Shown: in pieces, positions 47,577-59,332 of the stretch
How the letters are laid out: the number at the start of each line of letters is the position of its first letter
How positions within the stretch are numbered: position 1 is the first letter of the stretch
DNA from: Protea cynaroides
Taxonomy: Eukaryota > Streptophyta > Magnoliopsida > Proteales > Proteaceae
Direction of reading: 5' to 3'
Assembly (NCBI GenBank): GCA_028583415.1
Contig: CM053272.1
Span: forward strand, 47,348,685-47,412,684
DNA length: 64,000 nt
Notes under the pieces: model-generated
Database searches by the model: none
Told to the model about the DNA's origin: nothing
Seen by the model: the letters and a program-made list of their open reading frames with translations, nothing else
Made by a program: the position numbers and the translations under genes

Positions 47577-48885
47577 TCAGGAAGCTGGAGGTGATGGGGG
47601 AGGCGGTGCCTCGCAGTCTCTGTCATAATCCTCAGCATAGACTCTAGTCAACTAAGCTATCTGAGTTTGGGTCGTCTAAAGACTAGCTGTGAGATCAGCC
47701 ACCCGCTGATCAGTCACGCGTTGAGCATCCAGAAGCTCTCCCACCCTCAGATCCGACATGCGCTGAGCATCTAGAAGCTCTCCCATCCTCAGATCAGACA
47801 TGCGCTGAGCCTCTCTAATCTCATGCAGTATCCCCATCATGTCATCAGAAGGTGGGTGTGAAGGACCAGGTGCATGTGAAGGACCAGCTGCATAAGAAGG
47901 ACCAGCTCCCGTAGTATGTGTAGGTGATTGAGGAGGTATGGAATCCATATCCATGTATAAATGATCATCATCACCCCCATGAACCCCTGCTCCAGCGGCT
48001 GCTGCTGCTGCCTCAGCGTCAGCCATCTCCACTCGAGTACGCGGACGCACCAGAGCGTTCCTCTCATCGTCGCTAACCTGAGCATCCCGCATGCCCATCT
48101 TACAAATGGCCTCACAATCCAGAGGTGATGAGAAGGATTTCTCTTGAATCCTCTCATCCACCAAATCAACACCCGGGCAGGTAAGCAGTGTATTAATCAT
48201 GCGTCCATAAGGCATGGTTGCCAACATGACCGGGCAATGTGGCACTGATCATCGTCCGCATAATGATATAAGGGAGGTAGACAGGCTGCCTAGTGCAGAT
48301 ACAGTACAACAAGAACTGGGTCAACTGGGAGATCCTCTCGTAGTGCCCACTCTGAGGTATCAGGTTGTGCTGAATGATCTTACAATACACCCTAGGCTCT
48401 GGACGTAGGTAGATCGCTTTCATCTCCCAGCGATCCTCTCTGATGATCTGACGGTCAATCTCAGCCCTCATCTCCAATGAAAAGAACTGGGGCTCTCCGA
48501 GAGCACAGAACACCAAGGGGTCGTCGTATGAAATGCCCAACAGATCCGCTAGCTGCCGATAATCAAAGAAAACCTCGACTCCCTTGACGTAGCTAGTGAT
48601 CCCGAGCTCTCTACCCCTCTCAGTATCATTGTAATCCCCCACCACTTGGAGTTTACAATAAAATTGTCTCACCAAATCTGGACGAGTACAGGGGTCGTAA
48701 GTGATCACAAGAAGCCAGCCCATGTCACCAAAAGCCCTCTCCACATCAAACAAGGTCAGGCTAGCCAAGTCCACCCGATGACCTCCCTTTACCTTCTTAC
48801 GAGAGTAGGAGGCATACTGTGCCTCAGCCTCGTTAGAACGAAAGCGGACTGGGTCATGAACCATGGGTACTTTGGTACGAGCCAT
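47577..48885 (-). pseudogene. Antisense ORF (aORF) of element E
   Basis: Minus strand, from ATG 48885 (MARTKVPMVHDPVRFRSNEA) to TGA 47577. The span is 1,309 bp, that is 436 codons plus one base, and the frame indeed shifts once near 48205 through an extra A (AACCATGCC against AACCTGCC in D). Domain order is as in A: the 'putative plant transposon protein'-like region (GDMGWLLVITYDPCTRPDLV.., RELGITSYVKGVEVF, LADLLGISYDDPLVF), Ala-rich linker, Pro/Ser/His segment, and three 14-residue units (QRMSDLRMGELLDA, QRMSDLRVGELLDA, QRVTDQRVADLTA). Two TAG/stop changes occur near the C-terminus (47673, 47640). It is the least damaged of the three copies. Confidence 0.85.
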
Positions 48886-49837
48886 ACTATCTGCAAAAAC
48901 AAAGAAAAACAGATATTGGCTTAGTAAAGATGAAAAAACCCAAAAATTTTGATATTATAATGACATAAATTGGTCAAAAGCCTCACTTTTCACCCATACA
49001 CGTGGGCAGGAGGACTTATATAGATTCTAAAGGATCATGTAAGACTCATACAATTGAAAATTTTATCTAAAGAAATTGAATTTGAAGAAATTTCAAGAAA
49101 TTCAAAAATCTCGACAAATTAGGGCAAAAATGGGAAATTTCAAGTTTCTCGATAACCAACCGATGAAACTCAAATATTTCTGAGGGCTTTCGTTCATTGA
49201 GTCACCAACAACAAAAGCCCCCAATAAAAATCAAAAATTTTCGGTTGGAAAAAATTTAATTTGAAGAAAATGATATAAACGAGCAAAAACCTAGTTAAGA
49301 AACCCTAAAAACACGAAACCGTGGAGAACATACCTGTAGAAGAGGAGTAGATGTCAAAAAGAGAAGCAAAAATCATCAATGGGTCAGAGTTGTCACTGTA
49401 GCAACTCAGAGGGACGAGCCGAGTCAAAAAGGAAGAGAAAGAATGAGAAATGGATTCAAAATCGGGATTAAAAACCTGATTTTTTGTCCTAGGGTCGGAG
49501 AATTCGACCAAAACATCCGACCCTCCCTCCGATCCCCTCATCGACTCTCGGCTCTCGGTGATCTAACAGAGAACTAGGAGTCGATCCCAGGGTCGGACAT
49601 CCCTCCGACTCCCTCATCGACCCTCGACTCTCGGTAAGTATCAGTGATTCTCAGGGTCGCATACCCTAGGATCGGACATCCATCGACCCTACGATGGAAA
49701 ATACAGTATTTTTGACAGAATGATCTGAAAATTTTGAAAATATAATTGATTAGTAGATTTAAATATGAGAATGAAGTATATAATGATTGCCTCACATATT
49801 CTATGATTTTCAGGCATCACCACTACCAGAACAGATA
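48886..49837. promoter_or_regulatory. Divergent leader between antisense ORF and gag, element E
   Basis: Noncoding. Minus-sense leader intron: donor CTACAG|GTATGT (exon edge 49334, intron 49333-48891), acceptor TTTTTGCAG just before ATAGTATGG. GGGTCG/CGACCC boxes run from 49490 to 49690. On the plus strand an AG (ATTTTCAG, 49813) precedes the gag ATG by about 25 bases and could be a gag leader acceptor. Confidence 0.58.
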
Positions 49838-51113
49838 ATGGCTGGACACAGAGTGACCAGACAAAGTCGTAACTCTATTCCACCACCACCACCTGTGGAG
49901 GAAGACAGCCATATACATCCTGAAACACAGGAGAACCTGAACATGGCACTGTCCGTAGTTAATGGGCAGACAAATCCTACAAATCTGCCAGCTCCACCTA
50001 CAGACCTGGCTACAGTCGTAATGAATTTGGCACAACAGCTGCAACAAATACAATAGGTACAAGCTACTATGCAAGCTGCCATAGGCATGGCTTTTCCAGC
50101 TGCATAGACGACACCGATGCCAGCAGGACAGGCAAGCATAGTACCAGGGGGAAGTAACACAGTACCCCATGCACCTTAGACTCCAATCATGCAGGCTCAA
50201 GTACAAAACCCTGAAGTAGCTCCAGGCGGATATCAATACCAACCACCTATGTATGGGGCTTATGTCCCTCATCAACTAGACCACTCCAGACTAGTTGAGC
50301 GTTTTCTGAAGATGAAGCCCAAGGAGTACAGTGGTAAGCCAGCTGATCCATTGTGGCCAGCACACTGGATCGATGAGATGGAAAGAAATTTCACGATGAT
50401 GACCGTGAATGAAGAAGAGAAAGTATTGAGTGCAACATTTATGCTGAAAGACGATGCACACCACTAGTGAAAGTCCACACGGACGTATCTGATGACAAAG
50501 CACACCCAATTGACTTGGGATATATATAAGGAGGCATTCTTTGAGAAGTATTTTCCTAGGAGTTTCAGAGATTCCATGGAGAAGGAGTTCCTGAGTTTAT
50601 ATCAGGGGCAGATGACTGTCGATGCATATCAACAGCGTTATGAGGAGCTGTTCTTCTTTGCACCAGTCAGTATGCAAGTGGAAGATACAAAGACCCAAAG
50701 GTTTGTCATGGGACATAGGGGAAGCATACGTGAACATTTCTGGGACTTGAGAAGAAAATCTACAATGAAACTGTACAAATTGCTCGAGTGATAGAGTCGA
50801 ACCAAAAAGAAAGCTACTTTGCTCAAAATAGGGGAATCAAAAGGCCAAATGGAAATTGTTACAACGGAGGGAACACCAAGGTATTCAAACCCTTCCGTAC
50901 TCAAGGCTTCAATGCTGCAGCCTAGACCACTTCAGCAACCCCACCGCAACCAAAGCAAATGGTGAAGGAATAAGATGTTTTAACTGCAATCAAGTAGGGC
51001 ATGTCGCAAGAGAGTGTACTAAGCCCAAGAAACAACTACAACAAGGAAGAGTTTACGCTGTTACATCTGAGGATGCTGCCGCATCGCCTGATGTGGTCAT
51101 AGGTATGACCTGA
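49838..51113 (+). pseudogene. gag of element E
   Basis: MAGHRVTRQSRNSIPPPPP at the start, a Gln/Pro-rich stretch (LAQQLQQIQ), core LVERFLKMKPKEYSGKPADP and WIDEMERNFTMMTVNEEEKV, then EFLSLYQGQMTVDAYQQRYE and a CCHC knuckle CFNCNQVGHVARECTK (about 50975-51022). Stops: TAG at about 50055, 50105, 50178 and 50466 and TAA at about 50527, four of which are CAG/CAA or TGG codons in A. A frame change occurs near 50760. Capsid and nucleocapsid protein of the element; dead here. Confidence 0.9.
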
Positions 51114-54100
51114 ATCTTGTCATTTTGTGTTACATTGTGTGAGCATGTAAACTAAATTAAAACAAATCACAGGTATCATACCTATTAATGGCATTCCCGT
51201 CAGAGTACTCTTTGATTCAGGAGCTACTCATTCTTTTATATCTGTGTCAATTGGAAAGAAGTTAAATCTACCCCTCAAATCCTTAGACTACAAACTGCTT
51301 GTACCATCGCCTATGGGATTAGAAGTGGAATTAGAAAAAGATTATGGACCATGTCCAGTTCTTATTGACGAAAAGACTTTGGATGCAACCTTGATTCAAC
51401 TTGAGATGGCAAACTTTGTCATCTTGGGAATGGACTGGTTAGCTCGGCATTTTGCAAACCTATTATGTGCCGAAAAGAAGCTGACATTTAAAGACAAGGA
51501 AGGAGCAGAGTTCAGTTTTGCGGGAACCAAACTTCCCCGTAAACAAAAGCTCATACTCTCTGTATTAAAGGCTAGGAAGTGCCTTGAGAAAGGAGCAATT
51601 AGGTATCTAGTATCCGTGGTCGATCTTACCAAAGAAGCACCACGAATGGAGGATATTGATGTCGTGCGTGACTATCTAGATATATTTCTTGAAGAACTAT
51701 TAGGACTACCACCCGATCGCGCTACAGAATTTGTTATAGATCTGATACCCGGAGCCACACCAGTATTTAAAGCATCTTATCGAATGGCTCCTACTGAACT
51801 GAAGGAATTAAAAGTACAACTACAAGAACTGTTGGACAAGGGCTACATCTGACCTAGCATATCACCATGGGGAGCATCAGTATTATTCGTAAAGAAGAAG
51901 GACGGTAGCGTTCAACTGTGTATAGACTACCGAGAACTGAATAAACTGACAATCAAGAATCGGTACCCATTGCCTTGGATCGATGACCTGTTCGATTAGT
52001 TGCAAGGTGCCAAAGTGTTCTCCAAGATCGATCTTCGGTCAGGCTACCATTAGTTGAAGATTAAGGACGGTGATATTCCCAAGACAGCATTCAGGACCAA
52101 ATATGGACATTATGTATTTTTGGTCATGTCTTTTGGATTGACGAACGCACCGGCAACCTTTATGGAACTTATGAATCGGGTATTCCATGATATGTTGGAT
52201 ACGTCGGTTATTGTATTCATCAATGATATATTGGTCTACTTCAAGGACAAGGAAACTCATATTAAGAATCTAAACGTCACTCTGCAGCGACGCTTTTTGG
52301 TCGTATCTTGCTGCTGATCTACGACCACCCTTTTACGGAAGGAGAAGCTCTACGCCAAATTTACAAATTGTGAGTTTTGGCTAAAGAAAGTCGTTTTCCT
52401 AGGCCATGTTGTATCCGCTGAAGGAATTAAAGTGGATCCTAGCAAGATTGAAGCTATTGTGAAGTGGGAAGCACCGAAGAGCGTTGCAGAAATTAGAAGT
52501 TTCTTAGGTCTAGTTGGGTATTATCGAAGATTTGTGGAAGACTATTCCTGAATTGCCGTACCTTTCACCAGTTTGACTAAGAAGGGCGAAAAATTTGTTT
52601 GGACTGATAAATGCGAAAAGAGTTTTCAAACATTGAAGGCTAGATTGATATCTGCTCCAATCTTGACTATTTCGATTCCAGGACAGCCATTTATTTTGTA
52701 CACTGATGCGTCAGGATTGGGATTAGGATGTGTACTTATGCAAGGAGAACAAGTAATTGCTTATGCCTCAAGACAATTGATGACACATGAGAAGAACTAT
52801 CCCACTCATGATTTGGAATTAGCGGCAGTAGTACATGCTGTCAAAATATGGAGACCTTACTTGTACGGAGAGAAATTTCAGATTAAATCAGATCATAAGA
52901 GTCTTACTTACATCTTTAATCAGAAGGAGTTGATTATGAGACAAAGAAGATGGCTGAAACTATTGAAAGACTATGATTGTGATATCCAGTATCATCTGGG
53001 AAAAGCTAATGTGATTGCTGACGCACTGAGTAGAAAGGCAATGATAAAATCTCAAGGGGAGGTTAGCACCACTGCTGCACTGTGTACTACCAAAAAAGTA
53101 TTCAACTATGGTAATGAGCAGTTTGGGATAGATGCACCATGTGAATCAACCAACCAAGGGTTTATCCATCGGTTTACAAATATGTTTGCCACGTTGAAGA
53201 TTGTACCCGATATACTTGATGAAGTGAAAACAGCGATTAAATCAGACCCTTATCTAAGAACGGTACAAGAAGACATCGAAAAAGGTAGGACTATTCCTGA
53301 GTTCACCTTAGATGATGAAAAGGTACTGAAGTACAAAGAAAGAATATGTGTACCTGAAACAGAAAGTTTGGACATTAGACACCGACTAATAAAGGAAGCC
53401 CATACCACCGCCTATTTGATACACCCTGGAAGTATAAAAATGTATCATGACCTAAAAAAATTATATTGGTGGAGAGGAATGAAAGCAGATATAGCCAAGT
53501 TCGTGTCTCAATGCCTAAATTTTCAGAAGGTAAAAGCTGAACGACAAAGACTAGCAGGACTGTTACAGCCGTTACCAGAACCAGCATGGAAATGGGACTA
53601 CATCACTATGGACTTCGTCACAGGGGTACCATTGACTCCCGGAGTAGTTGACGCAGTTTGGGTGATTGTAGACCGACTAACTAAAACTGCTCGATTTATA
53701 GCTATACAATCTCAGTATACACGGGAGAGGTTAGCTAAGTTGTATGTTGATAACATTGTCAGATTACACAGTGTACCTGAAAGCATTGTGTCCGATGGAG
53801 ATCCACGATTTACTTCAAAGTTTTAGGAAGGATTACAGAAGGCTATGGGTACAACATTGAAGTTCAGTACTGCATTTCATCCTCAGACAGATGGACAATC
53901 AGAGCACACCATTCAGATTCTAGAAGACATGCTCCGAGCTTGTGTAATTGATTTTAAAGGATCATGGGATGAAAAGTTACCACTGATTGAATTCGCTTAT
54001 AACAATAGCTATCAGGCTACTATACAGATGTCACCCTATGGAGCATTGTATGGCAGGAAGTGTCAAACTCCTTTGTTTTGGAATGAAGTTGGAGAACGTA

Positions 54101-54684
54101 GTATTGTTGGACCAGAATTTGTTGAAGAGACTTGTCGAGTAGTCGACATTATCAAGGAAAGAGTAAGAACGGCTTAGAATCGTCAGAAGCAATATGAAGA
54201 TACTAGACGCTGAGACCTTGAATTCACCGTAGGTGATAAGGTAATTCTCAAAGTGTCACCTATGCGAGGTTTGAAACGGTTCGGACAGAAAGGGAAACTA
54301 AGTCCGAGATATGTCGGACCATATGAGATTCTAGCTAAACGTGAAAAAGTGACTTACCAGTTAGCACTACCACCTTCTATGTCAAGTGTGCATGATGTAT
54401 TTCATATCTCCTTATTGAAGAAGTATGTCAGAGATCTGACGCACTTTTTTACAGTAGATCTACCTGATTTGACTGTGGATTTGACATTTGAAGTAGCATC
54501 AACTGAAATCACCAGCCGAAAGGTGCAACGACTACGCAACCGTGACATTTATTATATTAAGGTCACCTGGAGAAGCAAAGATATAAAAAAAATCACATGG
54601 GAAGAAGAGAATGCTATGCAAAAGCAATACCCTCATCTATTCGACTCGAAAGGTATGTACAATTTCGAGGACGAAATTTTATAA
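51114..54684 (+). pseudogene. pol of element E: protease, RT, RNase H, integrase, chromodomain
   Basis: Protease LFDSGATHSFIS (about 51210); RT from 51700 with the catalytic box reading VFINDILVY at about 52215, where A has VFIDD, so one catalytic Asp is lost; RNase H LYTDASGLGLG (about 52697) and GKANVIADALSRKA (about 53005); integrase with HPGSIKMYHDL.., CLNFQKVKAER (second zinc-binding Cys replaced by Phe; A has CLNCQ), VSDGDPRFTSKF, FHPQTDGQSEHT; then FHISLLKKYV and the chromodomain YYIKVTWRSKDIKKITWEEE..YPHLF to 54684. The longest intact piece is 52573-53826 (417 codons). In-frame stops at about 51850, 51997, 52051, 52548, 53824, 54176 and 54211 are mostly CAG to TAG, CGA to TGA or TGG to TAG. 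Confidence 0.92.
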
Positions 54685-54685
54685 G

Positions 54686-54695
54686 CAGGGGGGAG
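54686..54695 (+). promoter_or_regulatory. Polypurine tract of element E
   Basis: CAGGGGGGAG directly before the 3' LTR, immediately after the pol end. Confidence 0.88.
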
Positions 54696-54696
54696 T

Positions 54697-56974
54697 TGTA
54701 AGACCCGTATCGAACTAACCGGTCTTACCACCTTGTACCAGGTCTACCTATCATGGTCGAGCCAAATGGACCAAGTGCGTGAAGGAAATAGCGAGACCAG
54801 GTATTAAACTGAATCAAAAATAGTAAAATAGGGGGCAGGGTCGCATACCCAAATAGGCAGGGTTGGACCCCCCTCATTAGGGAGTCAAACCTGAAAATTT
54901 GACCGACGATCGGACAATTTGGACCTGAGGGTCGACGGGATCTCCGACCCCCTCATCGACCCCCTCTTTGCCGATAAAAACCTTAAATAGGAAACTTTCC
55001 AAATTTCAAGGGGATTCTTTCCTAATCTCAATGGGACTTATTTTGGGAGGTTCTCCTCTATAAATAGGACATCCCTTAGCCTCTTTCACTCCTTTGAAAC
55101 CCTAATTGAAAGTGAGAGAAAGAGAAGAGAAGGAGAAGAGAAGGAAAGTTGGAAAAGAAGACTAAAGAGAAGAATTCAGAGAAACCTCTGAATCTCAGCA
55201 AACCTTAGGTATGGATATGTTTCCATTAAAGATTTAAGACCTTAGAATAGTTCATGAAGAGGGTATGGTTTAGGAGAAACCCAAATCATCCATCCATGGG
55301 AGGATTCCAATGAAATCCATGGAGAAAATCATGGTAGGCAAAGTAAGGAAGGAACCTAGAGTTGTAAGCCATAGAACAAGCATAGAATAGATGGTGGAAG
55401 TAAGTCATAGGACCCAAACATGAAAGAATGGACTATAGGAAGAAATTCTCGACTCAAACCACGGGGGGTCGCACGTGGGGTCGATTGGGAATCGACCCTA
55501 CCAGACCACAGGATCGACCCCCAGCATTCAGGAAATCCAGGGATGCGGTGGTCGCACCCAGGGTCGATGGAACATCCGACCCTGGCATCGACCCTACCCC
55601 TGGGGGCCGCAGAAAACTGCTACCCTACCTGCGACCCATCCTGCGACCCTCGCTTAACAGCAAGCCTAAAATTGTCGGAATGAATTCTAATTAAAATCTA
55701 TCGACGTGTTAGGTTTTTCTATTGATATAAAAGTGATTCTTAAAGCTTGAAAGAGGATCTACATTCAAGCAAAGGTGAGAAAACAAGACCTAAACTAATT
55801 GACTAATAATAAACTGTTTTATTTCTTGAGTCCAATGCCATGACTGATTCTATGCGTGTATGCTTGTAATGTACATTCAACATGTCATCCAATATTTCTA
55901 TTATTACTGTTCATGCATATTTAATTTCATTGTTTATAACATGATGATGATGATGATGATAGGAATAGGCATGTGAATGTTTATATTTGTTGATGTACTT
56001 GATGCGGATAAGGGATGGTATCAACCGGTACTTCAATGTCGTTTTCATTGGGTATATTGTGCCATAGCTCTATACAAGTCTTGTCCACTGACATCGTCGT
56101 ATCGTCATTACCTTAGCAGAACTATTACGTCGTAGGGCATCAGGGGAGGTGGTCTCGGACCGTGTAGTCTTCGACTCTGTCGAGGGGCCTTAGCTCTATC
56201 TCTATGGATGTATTGAGGGATGCTGGGGTGAGGCCTTAGATACACTGATTGACATAGGTTAGTTGCGAGTCCAGTTTGCAAGCCCTCGCCAGCAGGGGCT
56301 TACGCGTTGGTATGATGCAACCGGTACTGCCATGCCATTTTCATGGGGGTATATTGTGTCATAGTGGGTGCATGTGGGGTCGACAGTGCCGTTTTCATTG
56401 GGCGACTTCACACACTCGTGTATAGAGGTGAGGCGGCCACCGAACCTTTCTATAGCACATTACAAACTTATATACCAGACCATAGATATGAATGTTGCAT
56501 TGTTTTGTTTGCTCACTGAGCCGTGATGTGTGCTCACTCTTTCGACGTCGAATATTTTTAGTTGATGATACAGATACCACTGTGGAAGATTATATGAACG
56601 CTTCTATGTACGGGCACGTGGCTACAATGGAGGCTGAAGACATAGTGGAGACGCATGACTCCTCATGCGAGTGCAACTCATGCGTTTTCGATTAGATTTT
56701 TATTTGAACTATTAAGAAAATGTAATTGATACTTTATTTATTTATGTCTCGATTAATATAACATAATCTGATATTTTATTTATGATTATCACAGTTAGAT
56801 TCCTCAGTTCATTTAATATTAAAACTTTTGCTATTGTGTATTTATTCTGATTATGGTTGTGGATGTATATAGTTTAGTTTACAAGGACACAGCGTATTAG
56901 AGATCCTGGTTGAACCGTTGATTTATTAACGGTTCATCACACCATTCTGAATAGTGTGGAATTGAGGTGTGACA
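54697..56974 (+). repeat. 3' LTR of element E
   Basis: TGTAAGACCCGTATCG.. to ..GGTGTGACA. It differs from the 5' LTR by many substitutions and small indels, including a 30-base loss near 56490 where the 5' LTR has an extra CATGCATATG-type segment. Confidence 0.95.
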
Positions 56975-57299
56975 AAGACCATTGAAGAAAGAAGAAGGGG
57001 ATGAAACTAAGGAAGACTACCACAATAATAGTTGAACAAGGATATCTCCCGTTGTAATCACAAAGAAGCAGAACAAGTAAGTCTAAAAATACACCCAATT
57101 GTATGTTAGGGTTCAAAGTTCATATACATACCTGGAAGAAGACTATGGAACCACTTGATTGCAATGACGATCGAGCACTTAGCACTCACAGGGAAGGCAA
57201 AACTCAATTAGAACACTAAACCGCAAATTAGATTTTGTAAAGAATCTAATTAAACAAAAAACCCTAGTTGTAGACCCAAGGGATAGTAGAAATCTGTTA

Positions 57300-57334
<35 letters not shown>

Positions 57335-59072
57335 ATACCTCCTTGTTGCAGAATTGTAGATCGTAGCTCCTTGTGCTCTTATAGAGTGAAGAAGAAGATA
57401 ATAGCTACGTAGCGTAAAAAACAAGGGGTTAGCTGCACAGAGTGAGGAAGAAGAGGATAGCTCTTATGAACACAAAAATTGAAGGAAATGTGTTTTTATC
57501 AGGAATGATTATGCTTTTTGCTCTTTAAAAAGTTATTTGAGATTGTAAAAACATGGTTTACCATGTTTAAAATTTTCATTCTTGAATGTTCTTTTCATCC
57601 GGTTAGTTCTTTGAGAAAGAAAAAATAAACCAGATATACCAAATGGTTTTAAATTGTTTTTTGATTGCTCTGACCACTTTTTCTATTCTGTCAGAATGGA
57701 AGAACAAAAGAACTATTCTCTCAAAGAGTTACCAAATGCAGCCTAAAATCTTTGACGTGATTTTCTAAGCTTTACTGGCTGTTTTAGACCACTACTAAAC
57801 TAAAGATTCTTTTTAGACTAATAAGAAAGTGAGCAAGTAATAAAAAAAAAAGTTAGCATTACTGGGTCCTGGGACTTTTCATCCCAATTATGATAAAATA
57901 CAAAAAATAAAAGCAATAAAAAAATAAATAAAAAGGCAAATCCATTCCATAATAATTATCATCCCAACTCTCAAATTCATGAAAGATATGAATTAATAAA
58001 TTTCAAATGATTTGAGTTATATAATTTTTTTTGAATTATTTTTTTCTTCATGTGACTGACCCAGTGATCTTCAAGTTATGTTCAATTTCTCCTGCTATAT
58101 GGACAGCAAACATTATTTTATTTTATTTTTCTTTGCATAAGGGCCCATGAAAAACTCAAAATAAAAAATTTAAGGAAGATGAGAGAAATCAAGGGACAGG
58201 ATTATGAGAAGAGGTATTATTGGAATCTCATTGTAAATAGAGCGTCCATCAGGAAGGCCCATGTGTCCACCTAATGAAATAGAGAATCTAGTTTACTCTG
58301 GCGGTAATACGATTTGACCCCTAGGCTCAATATGGGGGAGATTTGATGGCATTAACGTACAGTTATTGCACCCTGATAAATGCTCATAAATGCTAACAAA
58401 GGGCATTAAATGTATTTTGTGCTGACACGACCTGCTACATCACCTCACCAAGGAACGCCACGCAAGAAAAGATCCTAAATCTACTTGAGAAAGGAAAAAG
58501 GATGATCACTCACATCAAACAGACCTAGTGACATGGACTAAATGGGGTTGTAGATCAGGCCAAAAATTGAAGATTTGATACCTCTTAAGGGGTCGTAGAC
58601 TCTCTGTCATACTCAATAGAGTGATGATATATGACATTGGAGAATGGAACAAGCTGGCTAGAGAAGAGAAACTTACTCAACAAGCTTCATCCTTGGTCTA
58701 TAAAAAGAAGAAGAAAATTAAGAGCAGGGGATCCAACTTTTACTCCAACTAAGGTACCGTTACTCTCTACAATTCTCTCTAGAATATACTATTCATCATC
58801 AGTGAGCTCTAACTCATCTGCAACACTTAGGCTGCACGTTGTTATCTTTTAAGAACTGGGAAGGAAATGTCTTACACAACTCTTGTACCTCAGTCCCTTC
58901 TCTCTAAGGAACTTGGGTATCTTATCCCTAAGTTCAATTATGCTTGTCCTGGACCATCACTGACTTATGCATTATAGTGACCACGAGATAAAACCCACCC
59001 ACCTCACTGCGTGTTCTTGATCTGCAGATACATAACAGCATCTTGTGCACCAGGCGAAATCTAGCGACAACA
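56975..59072. other. Intergenic region between element E and the pectinesterase gene
   Basis: No convincing gene. It has a (GA)n tract at 57303-57331, AT-rich sequence to about 58150, and a TATA-like CTATAAAAAG at 58698-58707. ORFs such as 57179-57424 and 58631-58852 are low-complexity or unsupported. Confidence 0.5.
58698..58707 (+). promoter_or_regulatory. Possible TATA box upstream of pectinesterase
   Basis: CTATAAAAAG about 370 bases before the ATG. It could serve a long 5' leader, or it could belong to an old LTR fragment; nothing else supports either. Confidence 0.3.
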
Positions 59073-59292
59073 ATGATACCCATATACATTCTCCTCCTCA
59101 TGGTCATTGTTTCATCTTCTTTTCTCTTCGCTACTTCTTTTGCAGTTTCCACTGATTGGTCTACTGCTATTCGCATCAAAGTTGATCAATCAGGATATGG
59201 AGATTATAAGAAGATACAAGATGCTATTGATGTTGTTCCATCAAATAACTCCTACAATGTGCTAATATGGATTGAGCAAGGGACCTACATGT

Positions 59293-59332
<40 letters not shown>

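Larger units (their letters stand above)
44980..56974 (+). mobile_element. Complete Ty3 chromovirus E (Tekay/Del-like)
   Basis: 11,995 bp with a 5-bp target duplication AAGAC (44975-44979, 56975-56979). Order: 5' LTR 44980-47286, primer-binding site 47290-47301, antisense ORF on minus (48885-47577), divergent leader with GGGTCG boxes, gag from 49838, pol to 54684, polypurine tract 54686-54695, 3' LTR 54697-56974. It has the same design as A in the opposite orientation. Almost all in-frame stops look like C-to-T or G-to-A changes when compared with A. Confidence 0.96.
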
